From JBEKIK01 sp049509395 (GTDB lineage: Bacteria > Planctomycetota > Planctomycetia > Pirellulales > Thermoguttaceae), in NCBI GenBank assembly GCA_049509395.1, contig JBEKZY010000135.1, positions 1 to 13,709 of the forward strand: a DNA stretch of 13,709 bases. Reading direction: 5' to 3'. The notes beneath the pieces were generated by a model. It saw nothing but the letters and a program-made list of their open reading frames with translations, was not told where the DNA came from and ran no database searches. Of the stretch, positions 1 through 6,696 are shown piece after piece. The number at the start of each line of letters is the position of its first letter. The first letter of the stretch is position 1. The translations under genes and the position numbers were made by a program.

Positions 1-370
1 AGAGAGCGCCTATCACAGCAGATGCACAAGAGAATAATAAGATTAATAACAACGGGACAGTGTGAGTATGTGTAAACGCCGATGCGAATATAAGGCCATA
101 AGCGCAAAAAATAATTGCGCTTATTGCCGCTCCACTAGTTACCTGTCGCATCTTAACTCCAATACTACCGGCCAAACCACCCAAGGGTGAAAAAAACACG
201 AAAAGCGTAAGGCACGCGAAAAAGGAAGGATTAATGCTTTCACCTGCCTTAGTGAAAATGAGTTTAGAAATAATAATAAATACAATAATCGTACTTGTCA
301 GTACGCCGCTAATAACGGCCCGTCTCGTTGCTTTTCGCTCGATATTTTGGTCGGTATTGTCTTCAATCAT
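1..370 (-). CDS. Multi-pass membrane protein, C-terminus cut by window edge
   Basis: An open frame starts with ATG at 370 on the minus strand and runs without a stop to the window edge (123 codons visible). The first 18 residues are polar and charged (MIEDNTDQNIERKATRR). Four hydrophobic segments follow, at about residues 19-39, 49-71, 80-100 and 105-123, so this is an integral inner-membrane protein. Positive residues just before helix 1 suggest a cytoplasmic N-terminus. I do not recognise the family. The gene lies 38 bases downstream of the ECF sigma gene on the same strand, separated only by a heptamer repeat, so the two may be co-transcribed. A membrane partner for the sigma factor is possible, but nothing in the sequence shows an anti-sigma domain. 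The reading frame and hydrophobic pattern are seen directly; function is unknown. Confidence 0.7.
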   Translation of the reverse strand, partial: MIEDNTDQNIERKATRRAVISGVLTSTIIVFIIISKLIFTKAGESINPSFFACLTLFVFFSPLGGLAGSIGVKMRQVTSGAAISAIIFCAYGLIFASAFTHTHTVPLLLILLFSCASAVIGAL

Positions 371-380
371 GTCTATTCAC

Positions 381-415
381 TCATCCCTCATCCCTCATCC
401 CTCATCTTTCATCCT
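381..415 (-). repeat. Heptamer tandem array over sigma-factor stop codon
   Basis: Five consecutive 7-bp units are present. On the minus strand three are identical (GGGATGA, 401-381) and two are variants (AAGATGA 408-402, AGGATGA 415-409). The last variant contains the TGA stop codon of the upstream sigma gene at 411-409. The array fills most of the gap to the next gene. It has the same 7-bp period as the arrays at 1051-1120, 3286-3327 and 6697-6731, but a different unit sequence. Confidence 0.85.
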
Positions 416-1029
416 TCTCCACTTTCCCCCATCACCTCTTGCAGCCTTTTTATCGCCCGCATCCACAGCATTTGCGCGGCGGGGCGGGTGCGGTTCATCC
501 GCTCGGCGACCTCGTTGAAAGGCAATCGCTGAAGATTCCTTAGTACGATTACCTCTTGATAATCCTCCGGCAGATCGGCCAAGGCGGCCGTGACGCGCAA
601 TTCGGTGTCGATCAGCAAAAACTCCTGGCTGGGCGTGGGCTGATCTGCGGCCGGCTCGGGCGCGCCCCGGGCAAGGCTGTCGTCCGGATCGCGAAAGGCG
701 ATTTCCCGCCCGGCCTCGCGCTTGGCGGTCCCCCGGTATCGGCGGACAAAGTCGGCCGCGTTATGGGCCAGAATCCGCTTCAGCCAGGCCAGCCATTCCT
801 GCTCCGTCCTGCCTTGAAAACGCCCGAAATCGCGATACGCCTCGAGCATCGTCTCCTGCACCAAATCCGAGGCGTCCACCTTGCGCTGAAGCCACGTTTC
901 CACCTGCGACCTGGCCACAAATCCCAAGTACGACCGGCAAAGCCCAAACAGCCGGTCCCGGCACTCGTCATCCCCCTGCCGCGCCTGGGCAATCAACTCG
1001 GAAACCTTGCTTCGCTTGGAATCGCTCAT
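409..1029 (-). CDS. ECF-type RNA polymerase sigma factor (planctomycete type)
   Basis: This 206-residue protein would direct RNA polymerase to a specific promoter set. Region 2 covers about residues 12-100 with the hallmark DASDLVQET at 52-60, followed by an aromatic, basic stretch (DFGRFQGRTEQEWLAWLKRIL) that fits promoter melting. An acidic/Pro-rich linker spans about 112-140. Region 4 spans about 150-196 and starts LADLPEDYQEVIVLR, with a helix-turn-helix around NEVAERMNRTRPAAQ. The frame extends nine codons further to a TTG at 1056, but that part is encoded by the heptamer repeat DNA, so ATG at 1029 is preferred. There is no Shine-Dalgarno sequence. No anti-sigma gene is recognisable beside it; a partial membrane protein lies downstream and bioB upstream. 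Its regulon cannot be inferred here. Confidence 0.9.
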   Translation of the reverse strand: MSDSKRSKVSELIAQARQGDDECRDRLFGLCRSYLGFVARSQVETWLQRKVDASDLVQETMLEAYRDFGRFQGRTEQEWLAWLKRILAHNAADFVRRYRGTAKREAGREIAFRDPDDSLARGAPEPAADQPTPSQEFLLIDTELRVTAALADLPEDYQEVIVLRNLQRLPFNEVAERMNRTRPAAQMLWMRAIKRLQEVMGESGEG

Positions 1030-1050
1030 GGCTTTATGTTTTTTTAAAAT

Positions 1051-1120
1051 TTGCAATTTGCATTTTGCAATTTACAATTTGCAATCTCTGATCTACCTAC
1101 AACCTACCACCTACCACCTA
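1051..1120 (-). repeat. Ten in-phase heptamers after the bioB stop codon
   Basis: Read on the minus strand from 1120, the DNA divides exactly into ten 7-bp units. There are four of TAGGTGG type (1120-1093), one ATCAGAG (1092-1086) and five of ATTGCAA type (1085-1051). The first unit begins with the TAG stop codon of bioB. An eleventh, weaker unit (ATTTTAA) may follow. The array separates bioB from the sigma gene and ends about 21 bases before the sigma ATG. The period and phase are read directly from the sequence; the function is unknown. Confidence 0.9.
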
Positions 1121-2005
1121 CTCTGTTATGGCCTCAAATCCCATCGCTTCGATCATCTTCAAATCCTCCTCCGGCGCTTGGCCCTTGGTCGTAAGATAAT
1201 CGCCCACGAAAATCGAATTAGCCGGGTAAAGCCCCAGCGCCTGCAGCGGCCCAAGGTGCATTTCCCGCCCGGCCGCAATGCGCAACTCGCAATTGGGATT
1301 GGCCAGCCGGAACAAAGCCAGCGCCTTCAGGCAATACCGGGGATTCAGCCGCCACGTGCCTGCAAGCGGCGTGCCAGTGATGGGCTGCAAAAAATTCATC
1401 GGTGCCGCCTCGACCTTTAGCCGGCCGAGTTCCAGTGCCAATTCCACCACGTCTACGTCTTCCTCGCCCATGCCGATGATCCCGCCCGAGCATATTTCCA
1501 GCCCGGCCCGGCGGACCGTTTTGAGCGTGTCCAATCGCTCTTGATAAGTATGTGTAGAGCAAATCCGGGGATAGAATCGCCGGCTTGTATTGAGGTTATG
1601 GTTCACCCGATCTACGCCGCCGGCCCTAAGCAGCGCCGATGTTTTCGCCCGAAGTTCGGCGGCGATTCGGGCCCCGTCGAGGATTTTTTCCTCATCCACG
1701 ATATTATATCGCGGAATCTCGGCCGTGGAGACCCGCGATTGCGAACAGTAACCGCAATCCTCGCCGCAGTGTCCGCTCTTGGCGTTGATTAGGAAGTTCA
1801 AATGCACCCGGTTGCCGAAGTAGCGATGCCGCACGCGATACGCCGCCGCCAACAGATCGAGTAATTCCTCGTCGGCCGCGCGGAGCACGACCAGGCCTTC
1901 ATCCGCATCGAGCAAGCGGCCGCCAATCGCCCGGTCGGCCAACTCCTGCCACCGGTCGTTATATCCAGAGGAAAGTTCGTCAAGTTGTACTGCTTTGTTT
2001 ATCAT
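1118..2005 (-). CDS. bioB: Biotin synthase with internal deletion of Fe-S cluster region
   Basis: Biotin synthase is a radical SAM enzyme that inserts sulfur into dethiobiotin. This copy has 295 residues; family members usually have about 320-350. The radical SAM cysteines are present at C80, C84 and C87 (CGEDCGYC). NHNLNTSRRFYP (135-146), CSGGIIGMGE (172-181) and the AAGRE and NSIFVGDYLTT motifs are also intact. Between AAELRAKT (about 115-122) and GGVDRVNHN (129-137), however, only six residues remain. Normal BioB has about 45 more there, including beta strands 2-3 of the barrel and the two cysteines (C97 and C128 in E. coli) that bind the [2Fe-2S] sulfur donor. The frame stays open across the junction near 1625-1650. 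It is therefore either a genuine in-frame deletion, probably inactive for biotin formation, or an assembly error. No other bio genes are in view. Confidence 0.9.
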   Translation of the reverse strand: MINKAVQLDELSSGYNDRWQELADRAIGGRLLDADEGLVVLRAADEELLDLLAAAYRVRHRYFGNRVHLNFLINAKSGHCGEDCGYCSQSRVSTAEIPRYNIVDEEKILDGARIAAELRAKTSALLRAGGVDRVNHNLNTSRRFYPRICSTHTYQERLDTLKTVRRAGLEICSGGIIGMGEEDVDVVELALELGRLKVEAAPMNFLQPITGTPLAGTWRLNPRYCLKALALFRLANPNCELRIAAGREMHLGPLQALGLYPANSIFVGDYLTTKGQAPEEDLKMIEAMGFEAITE

Positions 2006-2012
2006 TCACAAG

Positions 2013-2021
2013 AATATACCA
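2013..2021 (-). promoter_or_regulatory. Possible extended -10 promoter of bioB
   Basis: On the minus strand TGG is followed by TATATT (five of six matches to the -10 consensus), forming an extended -10 element at 2021-2013. The hexamer 17 bases upstream (TTGTGG) is a poor -35. The predicted transcription start falls one or two bases before the bioB ATG at 2005, which would give a leaderless or almost leaderless message. There is no Shine-Dalgarno sequence there, which is consistent with that. Weak prediction. Confidence 0.3.
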
Positions 2022-2180
2022 AATCTCATGCAAATCCACAAACAGGGGGGAGGGATTGTCGGCTGGATTTGCTCAGAGTTGCCCAGTGCAACGCAAGACA
2101 TATTGACTTTGACAAGTCGCCTATGCTGCTTGGAGTGTGACAAAGAATTTTCGGAAAATTACCACCCGAATACTAGCCTG

Positions 2181-2555
2181 TCACGATGCAGCGGCTGGAT
2201 GCGGGCCGGCGGCGACTAGTTTCTTTGCGCGGGGATCTACCCTGAGATTCATGCCTTCCAAAGTCCGCGCACCCAACAGAGCCAAGTCGCCCGTTTGGGC
2301 AAAGACCACTTCGTCGATGGTAAAGTACTCGCCGATGCGAAGGATGGCAAAACCGATGTTCCGGGTGATAGTGTTCCCATTTGCCATCATAAAAGGCACG
2401 TCCTTCTTTTCCGGCTTAACGCCGATATTTTCAAGAATTCCCTCGGGAATCCAGGTGCATTCTCTCCCGGTGTTAACGAGTAGCCTTCTTACCTCGGCTT
2501 CGTTGGATCGCTTCTGATGATTGACGACTTGGCAATTTACAGAAAAGGTACCCAT
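2181..2555 (-). CDS. Retroviral-type (clan AA) aspartic protease homologue, catalytic Asp replaced
   Basis: This 124-residue protein resembles the small retropepsin-like proteins common in planctomycetes. Recognisable parts are the start MGTFSV, the flap-like segment PFMMANGNTITRNIGFAILR (about residues 54-73), and DLALLGARTLEGMNLRVDP near the C-terminus. The active-site motif, normally DTGA or DTGS, reads NTGR here: residue 28 is Asn (codon AAC) and residue 31 is Arg. With the one catalytic Asp per subunit missing, peptidase activity is unlikely. A binding role or early gene decay fits better, and a single base error (GAC to AAC) would also explain the Asn. ATG at 2555 is chosen because AAGGAG lies nine bases upstream and a promoter lies before it. 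The frame could extend to TTG at 2615, but that codon is part of the -35 box. Confidence 0.75.
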   Translation of the reverse strand: MGTFSVNCQVVNHQKRSNEAEVRRLLVNTGRECTWIPEGILENIGVKPEKKDVPFMMANGNTITRNIGFAILRIGEYFTIDEVVFAQTGDLALLGARTLEGMNLRVDPRAKKLVAAGPHPAAAS

Positions 2556-2564
2556 TCTTATATT

Positions 2565-2570
2565 CTCCTT
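2565..2570 (-). promoter_or_regulatory. Shine-Dalgarno site fixing the protease-like start
   Basis: AAGGAG on the minus strand sits nine bases before ATG 2555. It is one of the few strong ribosome-binding sites in the window and rules against the upstream TTG start at 2615. Confidence 0.75.
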
Positions 2571-2586
2571 AAGCCTGCCCAAATCT

Positions 2587-2615
2587 ACTATATTCTTAGA
2601 AAAGGAGAGTGTCAA
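2587..2615 (-). promoter_or_regulatory. Near-consensus housekeeping promoter for protease-like gene
   Basis: On the minus strand there is a perfect -35 TTGACA (2615-2610), a 17-base spacer, and -10 TATAGT (2592-2587, five of six). Transcription would start near 2580, giving a leader of about 25 bases that contains the AAGGAG site. This is the best promoter match seen in the window. It gives the gene its own transcription separate from leuCD upstream. Confidence 0.75.
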
Positions 2616-2657
2616 CCGCTCCGCCTATCACAGAACGTCGAATATAGATTATTGAGG

Positions 2658-3251
2658 TTACGCAATTCCGTGTGCGTTCTCATAAACCGCGATTTCTTTT
2701 TCGTGTTCCAGCGTCAGGCCGATGTCGTCCAGGCCGTTTAAAAGGCAATGACGGCGGAAATCGTCGACCTCGAAGATTAATTTCAGCCCGAAATCGTCGC
2801 GGATTTCGTATTTTTCAAGATCCACCGTGAGTTTGTAGCCCGACTGTTTGGCTGCGCGGCGGAAAAGATCGTCGACTACGGCCTCGTCGAGCCGCACGGG
2901 CAGCATGCCGTTCTTGAAGCAGTTGTTGTAAAAGATATCGGCGAAACTGGGGGCGATGATTGCGCGAAAACCGTAATCCTCCAATGCCCAAGGCGCATGT
3001 TCGCGGCTCGATCCGCAGCCGAAATTCCGCCGGGCAAGCAAAACGCTGGCTCCCCGATACTCCGGCAGGTTGAGGATAAACTCGGGATTGTCGGTCCCGT
3101 CGTCGAGATAGCGCCAATCGAAAAACAAGAATTTCCCAAAGCCCGTCCGCTCGATGCGCTTGAGGAATTGCTTGGGAATGATCTGATCGGTATCTACGCT
3201 CGGCCGGTCCATGGGAAGGACAAGGCCTGTATGGGTGGTGAAAGGTCGCAT
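2658..3251 (-). CDS. leuD: 3-isopropylmalate dehydratase small subunit
   Basis: LeuD pairs with LeuC to isomerise 2-isopropylmalate to 3-isopropylmalate in cytoplasmic leucine biosynthesis. The 197 residues are the usual length. Family motifs are VDTDQIIPKQFLKRI (19-33), the swivel-domain loop NFGCGSSREHAPWAL (76-90), which contacts the substrate, and IIAPSFADIFYNNCFKNGMLP (98-118). The ATG at 3251 gives the standard MRPF.T.TG beginning; no Shine-Dalgarno sequence is visible. The gene follows leuC after an 81-base gap that holds a heptamer array. That gap is wider than in a typical leuCD pair but the two are very likely one transcript. leuA and leuB are not in the window. Confidence 0.97.
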   Translation of the reverse strand: MRPFTTHTGLVLPMDRPSVDTDQIIPKQFLKRIERTGFGKFLFFDWRYLDDGTDNPEFILNLPEYRGASVLLARRNFGCGSSREHAPWALEDYGFRAIIAPSFADIFYNNCFKNGMLPVRLDEAVVDDLFRRAAKQSGYKLTVDLEKYEIRDDFGLKLIFEVDDFRRHCLLNGLDDIGLTLEHEKEIAVYENAHGIA

Positions 3252-3285
3252 AAAAGAGAGTCAATAATGGTTAGATGATAATTTC

Positions 3286-3327
3286 GTTCAATTTGCAATT
3301 TGCATTTTGCAATTTACAATTTGCAAT
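3286..3327 (-). repeat. Heptamer array after leuC, 38 bp identical to the bioB array
   Basis: Six 7-bp units of ATTGCAA type run from 3327 to 3286 on the minus strand, starting six bases after the leuC stop codon. Positions 3290-3327 are identical to 1048-1085, including the variant second and fourth units (ATTGTAA, AATGCAA). The last unit is ATTGAAC, which also ends the array at 6697-6731. Confidence 0.9.
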
Positions 3328-3332
3328 ATAAC

Positions 3333-4748
<1,416 letters not shown>

Positions 4749-4851
4749 AAATTAGGATTATGAAATTGTGAATAGGGAACTGGATATGGGAAGTTATTGC
4801 ACGTTTAAACGCGGTATTTGTGACGCGTGAAAATAAAGCATTACAATAAGA

Positions 4852-4886
4852 CTCATTATACTACAGTTTGGTTCATGTAGTATGAG
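4852..4886 (-). promoter_or_regulatory. leuCD promoter -10 inside an inverted repeat (possible operator)
   Basis: On the minus strand a perfect -10 TATAAT lies at 4860-4855, with no good -35. It falls inside the downstream arm of an inverted repeat: CTCATACTAC (4886-4877) pairs with GTAGT plus ATGAG (4864-4852), interrupted by three extra bases. The uninterrupted core is ATACTAC/GTAGTAT with a 12-base spacer. A protein binding here would block the promoter. The arrangement is seen directly; operator function is inferred. Confidence 0.45.
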
Positions 4887-4959
4887 CAATTAGCAACGAC
4901 ATAAGTGGTTAGCGGAATGTTAATCTTCCAACTTGCGAATGCCTGCCCCCTAACCAATT

Positions 4960-5538
4960 TTACGCCGCTTTCCAACGAATGGCCTTGGCAGCCCATTGTT
5001 CGACTTCACGGGCGGATACCGCCAGCAAGGCGTTTTTACCCCCCGGCAGCGTCTGCTCCACAAAAATCCGCGATTGTGCGTGCAACAATCGAGGCACAAA
5101 GTACCATACCCGGCTAAGCCGGTCGGGTTCGGCTTGTGAGGAGACTACCAGCAGATCGACTTGTCCCAGTTCGTTAGCGGCCCTGGCCAGACTTCTTAAA
5201 GGATCGCCTGGGATGAGTTTTATTTTTGCTCCGCTGCGTGTTAATATGCGATGGGCGGCGATCAGCGACAATCCCGGACCATCAGTTTCGCCGCGGTCCT
5301 CGAAATTGTCCATGCCTACGTATTGGATATCGGATCGGGAAGTGAAGCGAGCGGCCGCATCTATCATCCGCAATGCACGCCTGCCGTCCGTGATACCAAG
5401 TTCTAGAATCCGATAAGACCTTTTTTGGACAATAGCCCGATAGATTACCCGATCGCAGGCCGGGTTGGATAAATACGAAAGATAAAATATCCTCCAGCGG
5501 CTGGTTGGCGTCAATTTAACCCTCCCTGGAAATGGCAT
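4960..5538 (-). CDS. SAM-dependent methyltransferase-like protein (Rossmann fold)
   Basis: This 192-residue protein shows the outline of a class I methyltransferase. Motif I is YRILELGITDGRRA (42-55), a glycine-rich loop after strand 1. An acidic strand-2 end appears at YVGMDNFEDRGE (73-84), a strand-3 acidic position at KLIPGDPLRSL (107-117), and strand 4 at QVDLLVVSSQ (126-135). The second half is short and lacks a recognisable substrate-binding domain, so the substrate is unknown and a non-catalytic role is possible. ATG 5538 is immediately preceded in frame by TAA, so no earlier start exists; no Shine-Dalgarno sequence is seen. The gene lies about 210 bases upstream of leuC on the same strand and is probably a separate unit, since leuC has its own candidate promoter. 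Confidence 0.65.
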   Translation of the reverse strand: MPFPGRVKLTPTSRWRIFYLSYLSNPACDRVIYRAIVQKRSYRILELGITDGRRALRMIDAAARFTSRSDIQYVGMDNFEDRGETDGPGLSLIAAHRILTRSGAKIKLIPGDPLRSLARAANELGQVDLLVVSSQAEPDRLSRVWYFVPRLLHAQSRIFVEQTLPGGKNALLAVSAREVEQWAAKAIRWKAA

Positions 5539-5550
5539 TTAATGTTTGAG

Positions 5551-5624
5551 CAGGAGGACAAGCATTCTTGCCTGTCTTTTTTCGGCCAGACATGAATGGG
5601 CCAGAATAAATGTCCGGCCTCCTG
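5551..5624. repeat. REP-like structured element with nested inverted repeats
   Basis: The element is bounded by CAGGAGG (5551-5557) and its complement CCTCCTG (5618-5624). Inside are a small hairpin, CAAG/CTTG with loop CATT (5559-5570), and a larger one pairing GGCCAGACAT (5584-5593) with ATGTCCGGCC (5610-5619) at nine of ten positions. The outer stem and the larger inner stem share bases 5618-5619, so they compete. No T-run follows, so it is not a classic terminator. It looks like a dispersed repeat, but only one copy is in this window. Confidence 0.6.
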
Positions 5625-5842
5625 ATTTGGCTGGTTTAGTCTGTTACAACTCCTACGTACTTTTCGACCGGGCGATGAACCTTAATTCAGCCTAAATAAA
5701 GCGTCGATGTTGGAAGAGTGGAAACACCGGATAATCCCATATAATAAGTAATAAATCATCCAAATTACCCTTCAGTAATATTTTACAATTAAATACTTAT
5801 GGGGGGGGAGCGATAATAATTTATATGCTACTACTTTATAAC

Positions 5843-5851
5843 TGGTATAAT
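5843..5851 (+). promoter_or_regulatory. Extended -10 promoter upstream of second sigma gene
   Basis: TGG directly followed by TATAAT forms a consensus extended -10 element on the plus strand. The hexamer 17 bases upstream (ATATGC) is not a -35 match, as is usual for extended -10 promoters. Transcription would start near 5858, giving a leader of about 165 bases before the sigma GTG at 6023. Confidence 0.45.
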
Positions 5852-5862
5852 GCAACATTAGG

Positions 5863-6018
5863 ATGATGATTAACTACATAAATACTTGTTTCTTTCCTCA
5901 ATCGAATTTACAATTTTTAGAAGGTAGGACTTTTGTTAAACTGTTCGCTTGGTCCCTATTAACCCCTAAAAGGATTGGTTGGGGTTTTGGTTGCAGGGGC
6001 TTAAATTACAAGGATTGA
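5863..6018 (+). CDS. Candidate 51-codon upstream ORF in sigma-factor leader
   Basis: An ATG-ATG start at 5863, about five bases after the predicted transcription start, opens a frame of 51 codons ending TGA at 6016-6018, four bases before the GTG of the sigma gene. The peptide begins MMINYINTCFFPQSN and ends CRGLNYKD; it has no recognisable domain. It overlaps the AAGGA ribosome-binding site of the sigma gene, so translation through it could control or couple to sigma synthesis. A chance ORF of this length is quite possible, and its own ribosome-binding site is weak. Confidence 0.3.
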   Translation: MMINYINTCFFPQSNLQFLEGRTFVKLFAWSLLTPKRIGWGFGCRGLNYKD

Positions 6019-6022
6019 AGGC

Positions 6023-6610
6023 GTGGCATTATCTGAAATCGATCGCAATCTGCTCGAACGCTGCCTGCAACAGAAGCCCAGGGCCTGGGAAGATTTTGTC
6101 GATCGTTTTATGGGACTGATGATTCACGTGGTCAACCATACGGCCCAGTCCCGGGGCCTGCAATTGAGTCCGGAAGACCGCGACGATCTATGCGCGAGCA
6201 TTTTTCTTGTGATAGTCGAAAATGATCTGGCCGTTTTGCGCAATTTCCGCCGTCAATGCAGTTTAGCTACATATTTAACCGTGGTCGCGCGGCGTATCGT
6301 TGTTCGCGAGTTGCAGGCCCGCAAACCCGCGGAGCACCAAACTATCTCGACGGAAGAGATCTACGCCCTTTCTTCCAATTATCCCTACCCCAGCGTCGAA
6401 CAGCGCGTCATGGATGAAGATGAGATCGCTCGCATGCTAAGTTCCCTAAAGGGCATCGAGGCCGAGGTGGTGCGGATGTATCATTTGGAGGGAAAAACCT
6501 ACCAGGAAATCAGCATGCAGATCGGCATGGCCGAGAACAGCATCGGGCCGATCCTCAGCCGCGCACGCGACAAGCTTCGCCACGCCGGCGTTAATCACGT
6601 AATAAAATAA
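6023..6610 (+). CDS. ECF-family RNA polymerase sigma factor
   Basis: This 195-residue sigma factor contains region 2 at about residues 24-98 (WEDFVDRFMGLM, DRDDLCASIFLVIV, then FRRQCSLATYLTVVARRIVVREL). Region 4 is at about 137-186 (LKGIEAEVVRMYHLEGKTYQEISMQIGMAENSIGPILSRARDKLR), whose second half is a clear helix-turn-helix. The start is GTG at 6023: AAGGA at 6010-6014 lies eight bases upstream and the family-like sequence begins there. It is transcribed alone, convergent with pdxA, and no anti-sigma gene is adjacent, so control may act through its long leader or by protein partners elsewhere. It differs clearly from the other sigma factor in this window, which has a longer acidic linker. 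Confidence 0.9.
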   Translation: MALSEIDRNLLERCLQQKPRAWEDFVDRFMGLMIHVVNHTAQSRGLQLSPEDRDDLCASIFLVIVENDLAVLRNFRRQCSLATYLTVVARRIVVRELQARKPAEHQTISTEEIYALSSNYPYPSVEQRVMDEDEIARMLSSLKGIEAEVVRMYHLEGKTYQEISMQIGMAENSIGPILSRARDKLRHAGVNHVIK

Positions 6611-6632
6611 TAGCGACCAAAATGACGCGTGC

Positions 6633-6654
6633 CACTGCTTGCTCGCAAGCAGTG
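6633..6654. repeat. Perfect 10-bp hairpin, REP-like
   Basis: CACTGCTTGC (6633-6642) and GCAAGCAGTG (6645-6654) are perfect complements separated by TC. The hairpin begins 23 bases after the sigma stop codon, in the convergent gap to pdxA. There is no following T-run, so it is either a non-canonical terminator or a dispersed palindromic repeat. Confidence 0.7.
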
Positions 6655-6696
6655 CTGTTGGAATCGCTGGGAAAACACTATTTGATCGCAAGCCTT

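Larger units (their letters stand above)
5539..6022. other. Long divergent intergenic region
   Basis: This 484-base gap separates the methyltransferase-like gene (minus) from the second sigma gene (plus). It holds a structured repeat (5551-5624), then AT-rich DNA with nothing recognisable to about 5800, a run of eight G (5801-5808), an extended -10 promoter (5843-5851), and a possible upstream ORF (5863-6018). Within that ORF, AACCCC (5961-5966) and GGGGTT (5981-5986) form a 6-bp inverted repeat with a 14-base spacer. Confidence 0.7.

Noticed and set aside
556..1047. 163-codon plus-strand ORF
   Set aside because: It is antisense to the ECF sigma gene, whose sequence is clearly recognisable.
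1030..1056. Nine-codon N-terminal extension of the sigma factor from a TTG
   Set aside because: The extension is encoded by the edge of the heptamer repeat and has no ribosome-binding site; ATG 1029 fits better.
1051..1120. CRISPR array
   Set aside because: The repeats are contiguous 7-bp units with no spacers, and no cas genes are present.
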